Positions 62,498-64,000 of a stretch of 64,000 nucleotides of DNA are shown here, piece by piece (position 1 is the first letter of the stretch; the number at the start of each line of letters is the position of its first letter). This DNA comes from Candidatus Stoquefichus sp. SB1 (GTDB taxonomy: Bacteria > Bacillota_I > Bacilli_A > Erysipelotrichales > Coprobacillaceae). The stretch is from positions 62,001-126,000 of the forward strand of contig NZ_LN852695.1 in the NCBI RefSeq assembly GCF_001244545.1, read 5' to 3'. The notes beneath the pieces were generated by a model. The model ran no database searches and was not told where the DNA came from. It saw only the letters and a list, made by a program, of their open reading frames with translations. Made by a program: the position numbers and the translations under genes.

Positions 62498-62523
62498 ATC
62501 ACAATTATTTCAATCATTGTGAT
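62498..62523. promoter_or_regulatory. Inverted repeat between marR and the activase gene
   Basis: ATCACAAT and ATTGTGAT are exact inverted arms with a 10-base gap. It lies after marR and 75 bases before the activase start, so an operator is likely; MarR-family sites are often such dyads. Confidence 0.4.
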
Positions 62524-62536
62524 TAAAAATCATTCA

Positions 62537-62968
62537 TCACTGACACTCTTTAACAATTTGTGATATTCTCTGCAAAATCCTTATATACTCTTTTGCATCC
62601 TTTTCACCAAGTTCTGATAAAACATAACTCATCCTTATAATAATTGCATTTCGACGATTCTCACCAAATTTTCGACCTTTATCTGTTATATAAACTTGAA
62701 TCTTTCTTTTATCTAAAGGATCCATAGTTCTTTCAATATAACCTTTTTTAGATAAACTATTTAAAACAGCTGCAACTCTAGATGTATTAACATCAAACCT
62801 TTGACTTATTTCATAAGCATTAGCCCCATTATTTTCATCTATCAAATAAAGTAAGACACCAATTTCTCCTTTAGCAATTTCAGAAATATTATTATAAATA
62901 ATATTTCCAACCTGTTCATTTCCAATAACACATTCAATCATTTGTTTTGCATAATTTTGATAATCCAT
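62537..62968 (-). CDS. MarR-family transcriptional regulator
   Basis: This 143-residue winged-helix protein has the MarR core: GVLLYLIDENNGANAYEISQRFDVNTSRVAAVLNSLSKKGYIERTMDPLDKRKIQVYITDKGRKFGE. The DKRKIQVYIT wing is typical. It is upstream of the activase and may control it or itself. It has a consensus promoter. GAGGTAATTA precedes the ATG. Confidence 0.9.
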   Translation of the reverse strand: MDYQNYAKQMIECVIGNEQVGNIIYNNISEIAKGEIGVLLYLIDENNGANAYEISQRFDVNTSRVAAVLNSLSKKGYIERTMDPLDKRKIQVYITDKGRKFGENRRNAIIIRMSYVLSELGEKDAKEYIRILQRISQIVKECQ

Positions 62969-62991
62969 ACTAATTACCTCACACTATGAGC

Positions 62992-63020
62992 ATTTTATAC
63001 AACTTATTCTCTTTTGTCAA
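62992..63020 (-). promoter_or_regulatory. marR promoter
   Basis: On the minus strand TTGACA (63015-63020) and TAAAAT (62992-62997) are 17 bp apart. It is close to consensus. Confidence 0.65.
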
Positions 63021-63064
63021 TCAAATTATTATTTTGTCGAATTTTTAAAAAGCGTTAATAAGAA

Positions 63065-63093
63065 TTGATGAAAAATAATGAACTTGATACAAT
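63065..63093 (+). promoter_or_regulatory. Promoter of the AbgA-like gene
   Basis: TTGATG (63065-63070) and TACAAT (63088-63093) are 17 bp apart, upstream of the start at 63119. Confidence 0.55.
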
Positions 63094-63118
63094 AGAAGAA
63101 AGAAGGAAGTGAAATAAC

Positions 63119-64000
63119 ATGTATCAAACAATAAAAGAACTTTCCCAACAATATTATTTAGATACAATTGAAACCAGAAGAGATTTGCATAAATATGCAG
63201 AAAGAGGATGGTTAGAAACTAGAACAGCCTGTATCATTGCAACTAAATTAGAAGAATTAGGTTATCAAGTTTTTGTAGGTGAAGATATTATGGATAAAAA
63301 TGCACGAATGGGTCTACCACCTGAAACAGTTCTCCATCTGAATTATCGTCGTGCACAAAAAGAAGGTGCTAACCCTCAATATTTAGAAAAAGTCAAGATG
63401 GGAATGACAGCCGTTGCTGGTGTATTAAAAAATGGTGAAGGTCCTACTATTGCTTTGAGATTTGATATTGATGCTTTAGGTTTAATAGAAGAATCTTCTC
63501 AAAATCATTATCCATTCTCAAAAGGATTTTCTTCTGTTCATATTGGTGCAATGCATGCTTGTGGACATGATGGACATACTGCAATTGGTTTAACAACAGC
63601 ACGTATATTAATGGATATTAAAGAACACATTCATGGTACAATTAAACTTATATTTCAACCTGCTGAAGAAGGTGTAAGAGGTGCTAAATGTATTGCTGAA
63701 AGTGGTTTTTTAGATGATGTTGATTATCTCTTAGCCGCTCATATCATGCCTTCAAGTTCTCATAAATATGATTTATATTTTGGTATGAATGAATCTTTTG
63801 CGACTACAAAATTAGATATTACTTATCATGGTATTTCAACCCATGCTGCTGAATCACCACAGTTTGGTAAAAATGCATTACTTTCAGCCGCTAACTGTAT
63901 CATCAATTTACATTCTATTCCTCGTAATAGTAGTGGTGAAACACGTGTTAATGTTGGAACTGTTCATGCTGGAACAGGGCGAAATGTTGTACCTGAAACT
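63119..64000 (+). CDS. M20-family amidohydrolase, AbgA-like, 3' end outside the window
   Basis: The first 294 codons are visible. They match AbgA (p-aminobenzoyl-glutamate hydrolase subunit A) closely: TRRDLHKYAERGWLETRTA, the insertion NARMGLPPETVLHLNYRRA, metal-binding GAMHACGHDGHTAIG, FQPAEEGVRGAK, and RVNVGTVHAGTGRNVVP. The M20 zinc ligands and catalytic Glu-Glu are present. It probably cleaves an amide of an amino acid, but the exact substrate is unknown. The ATG follows GAAGGAAGTG. It is divergent from marR. Confidence 0.9.
   Translation, partial: MYQTIKELSQQYYLDTIETRRDLHKYAERGWLETRTACIIATKLEELGYQVFVGEDIMDKNARMGLPPETVLHLNYRRAQKEGANPQYLEKVKMGMTAVAGVLKNGEGPTIALRFDIDALGLIEESSQNHYPFSKGFSSVHIGAMHACGHDGHTAIGLTTARILMDIKEHIHGTIKLIFQPAEEGVRGAKCIAESGFLDDVDYLLAAHIMPSSSHKYDLYFGMNESFATTKLDITYHGISTHAAESPQFGKNALLSAANCIINLHSIPRNSSGETRVNVGTVHAGTGRNVVPET

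Noticed and set aside
1-64000. tRNA, rRNA, tmRNA, CRISPR array, prophage or classical IS element
   Set aside because: I looked for tRNA T-loop motifs, short spaced repeats, integrases and terminal inverted repeats and saw none; a tRNAscan or Infernal run would settle it.

Overview
This is an AT-rich chromosomal window (G+C looks near 30 percent by eye) from a low-GC Gram-positive anaerobe. A sporulation peptidase (YabG), a YabE-type 3D-domain protein, a mannose-family PTS, TPP and NiaR vitamin control, ferredoxin-type redox proteins and a giant 2-hydroxyacyl-CoA dehydratase activase point to Bacillota. An Erysipelotrichia/Coprobacillaceae-like gut spore former is my best guess, but that is inference. 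Most genes lie on the minus strand. No rRNA, tRNA, CRISPR array, prophage or classical IS was seen. The conserved blocks mnmG-rsmG-noc and rsmA-yabG-ispE-glmU-prs often lie near the origin in Bacillota.

1-9 kb: a membrane GGDEF/EAL protein, an Lrp regulator with an aminotransferase, a YbhE-type lactonase, a stand-alone GyrI-like protein, and a MerR-controlled ABC exporter with a textbook 19-bp-spacer promoter. 9-13 kb: a TPP-riboswitch thiamine salvage operon, thiM-thiE-HAD-thiD, next to noc. 13-18 kb: a membrane protein/LytTR regulator pair sits between noc and rsmG-mnmG, with 21-bp-phased direct repeats at its promoter; then a CoA-binding protein and an acetyltransferase. 18-29 kb: a sugar catabolic region. 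An aldo-keto reductase, PTS IIA, IIB, IIC and IID, a HAD phosphatase and three phosphomannose-isomerase-type genes form one long operon, followed by a GntR regulator, a HAD phosphatase and deoC.

29-38 kb: a nitroreductase/ArsR/EFR1 redox operon, then yabE-tatD, prs-glmU and ispE-yabG-rsmA. 38-40 kb: a second membrane protein/LytTR pair preceded by a DUF2812 protein. 40-43 kb: an Rpn/YhgA-type PD-(D/E)XK protein, then niaR and a niacin ECF transporter gene with a perfect 26-bp operator palindrome. 43-49 kb: RNase M5 with a KptA RNA 2'-phosphotransferase, a lipoprotein, a cytosolic Cu/Zn SOD, Nudix and YjjG house-cleaning enzymes, and a YhgE/Pip membrane protein divergent from an Rrf2 regulator and an M42 peptidase. 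50-58 kb: a Cache-GGDEF-EAL phosphodiesterase, an alpha/beta hydrolase, a two-gene Opu-type osmolyte importer, a second Rpn-type gene and a DUF1307 lipoprotein. 58-64 kb: the activase, a MarR regulator and the start of an AbgA-like amidohydrolase.

The least explained elements are the two membrane protein/LytTR modules, which resemble known LytTR regulatory systems but differ in gene order and membrane partner; a near-identical 51-bp sequence upstream of both Rpn-type genes; the three isomerases in the PTS operon, two with a kinase-like N-terminal domain whose P-loop is degenerate; and a vestigial 3' gene end at 57.5 kb.
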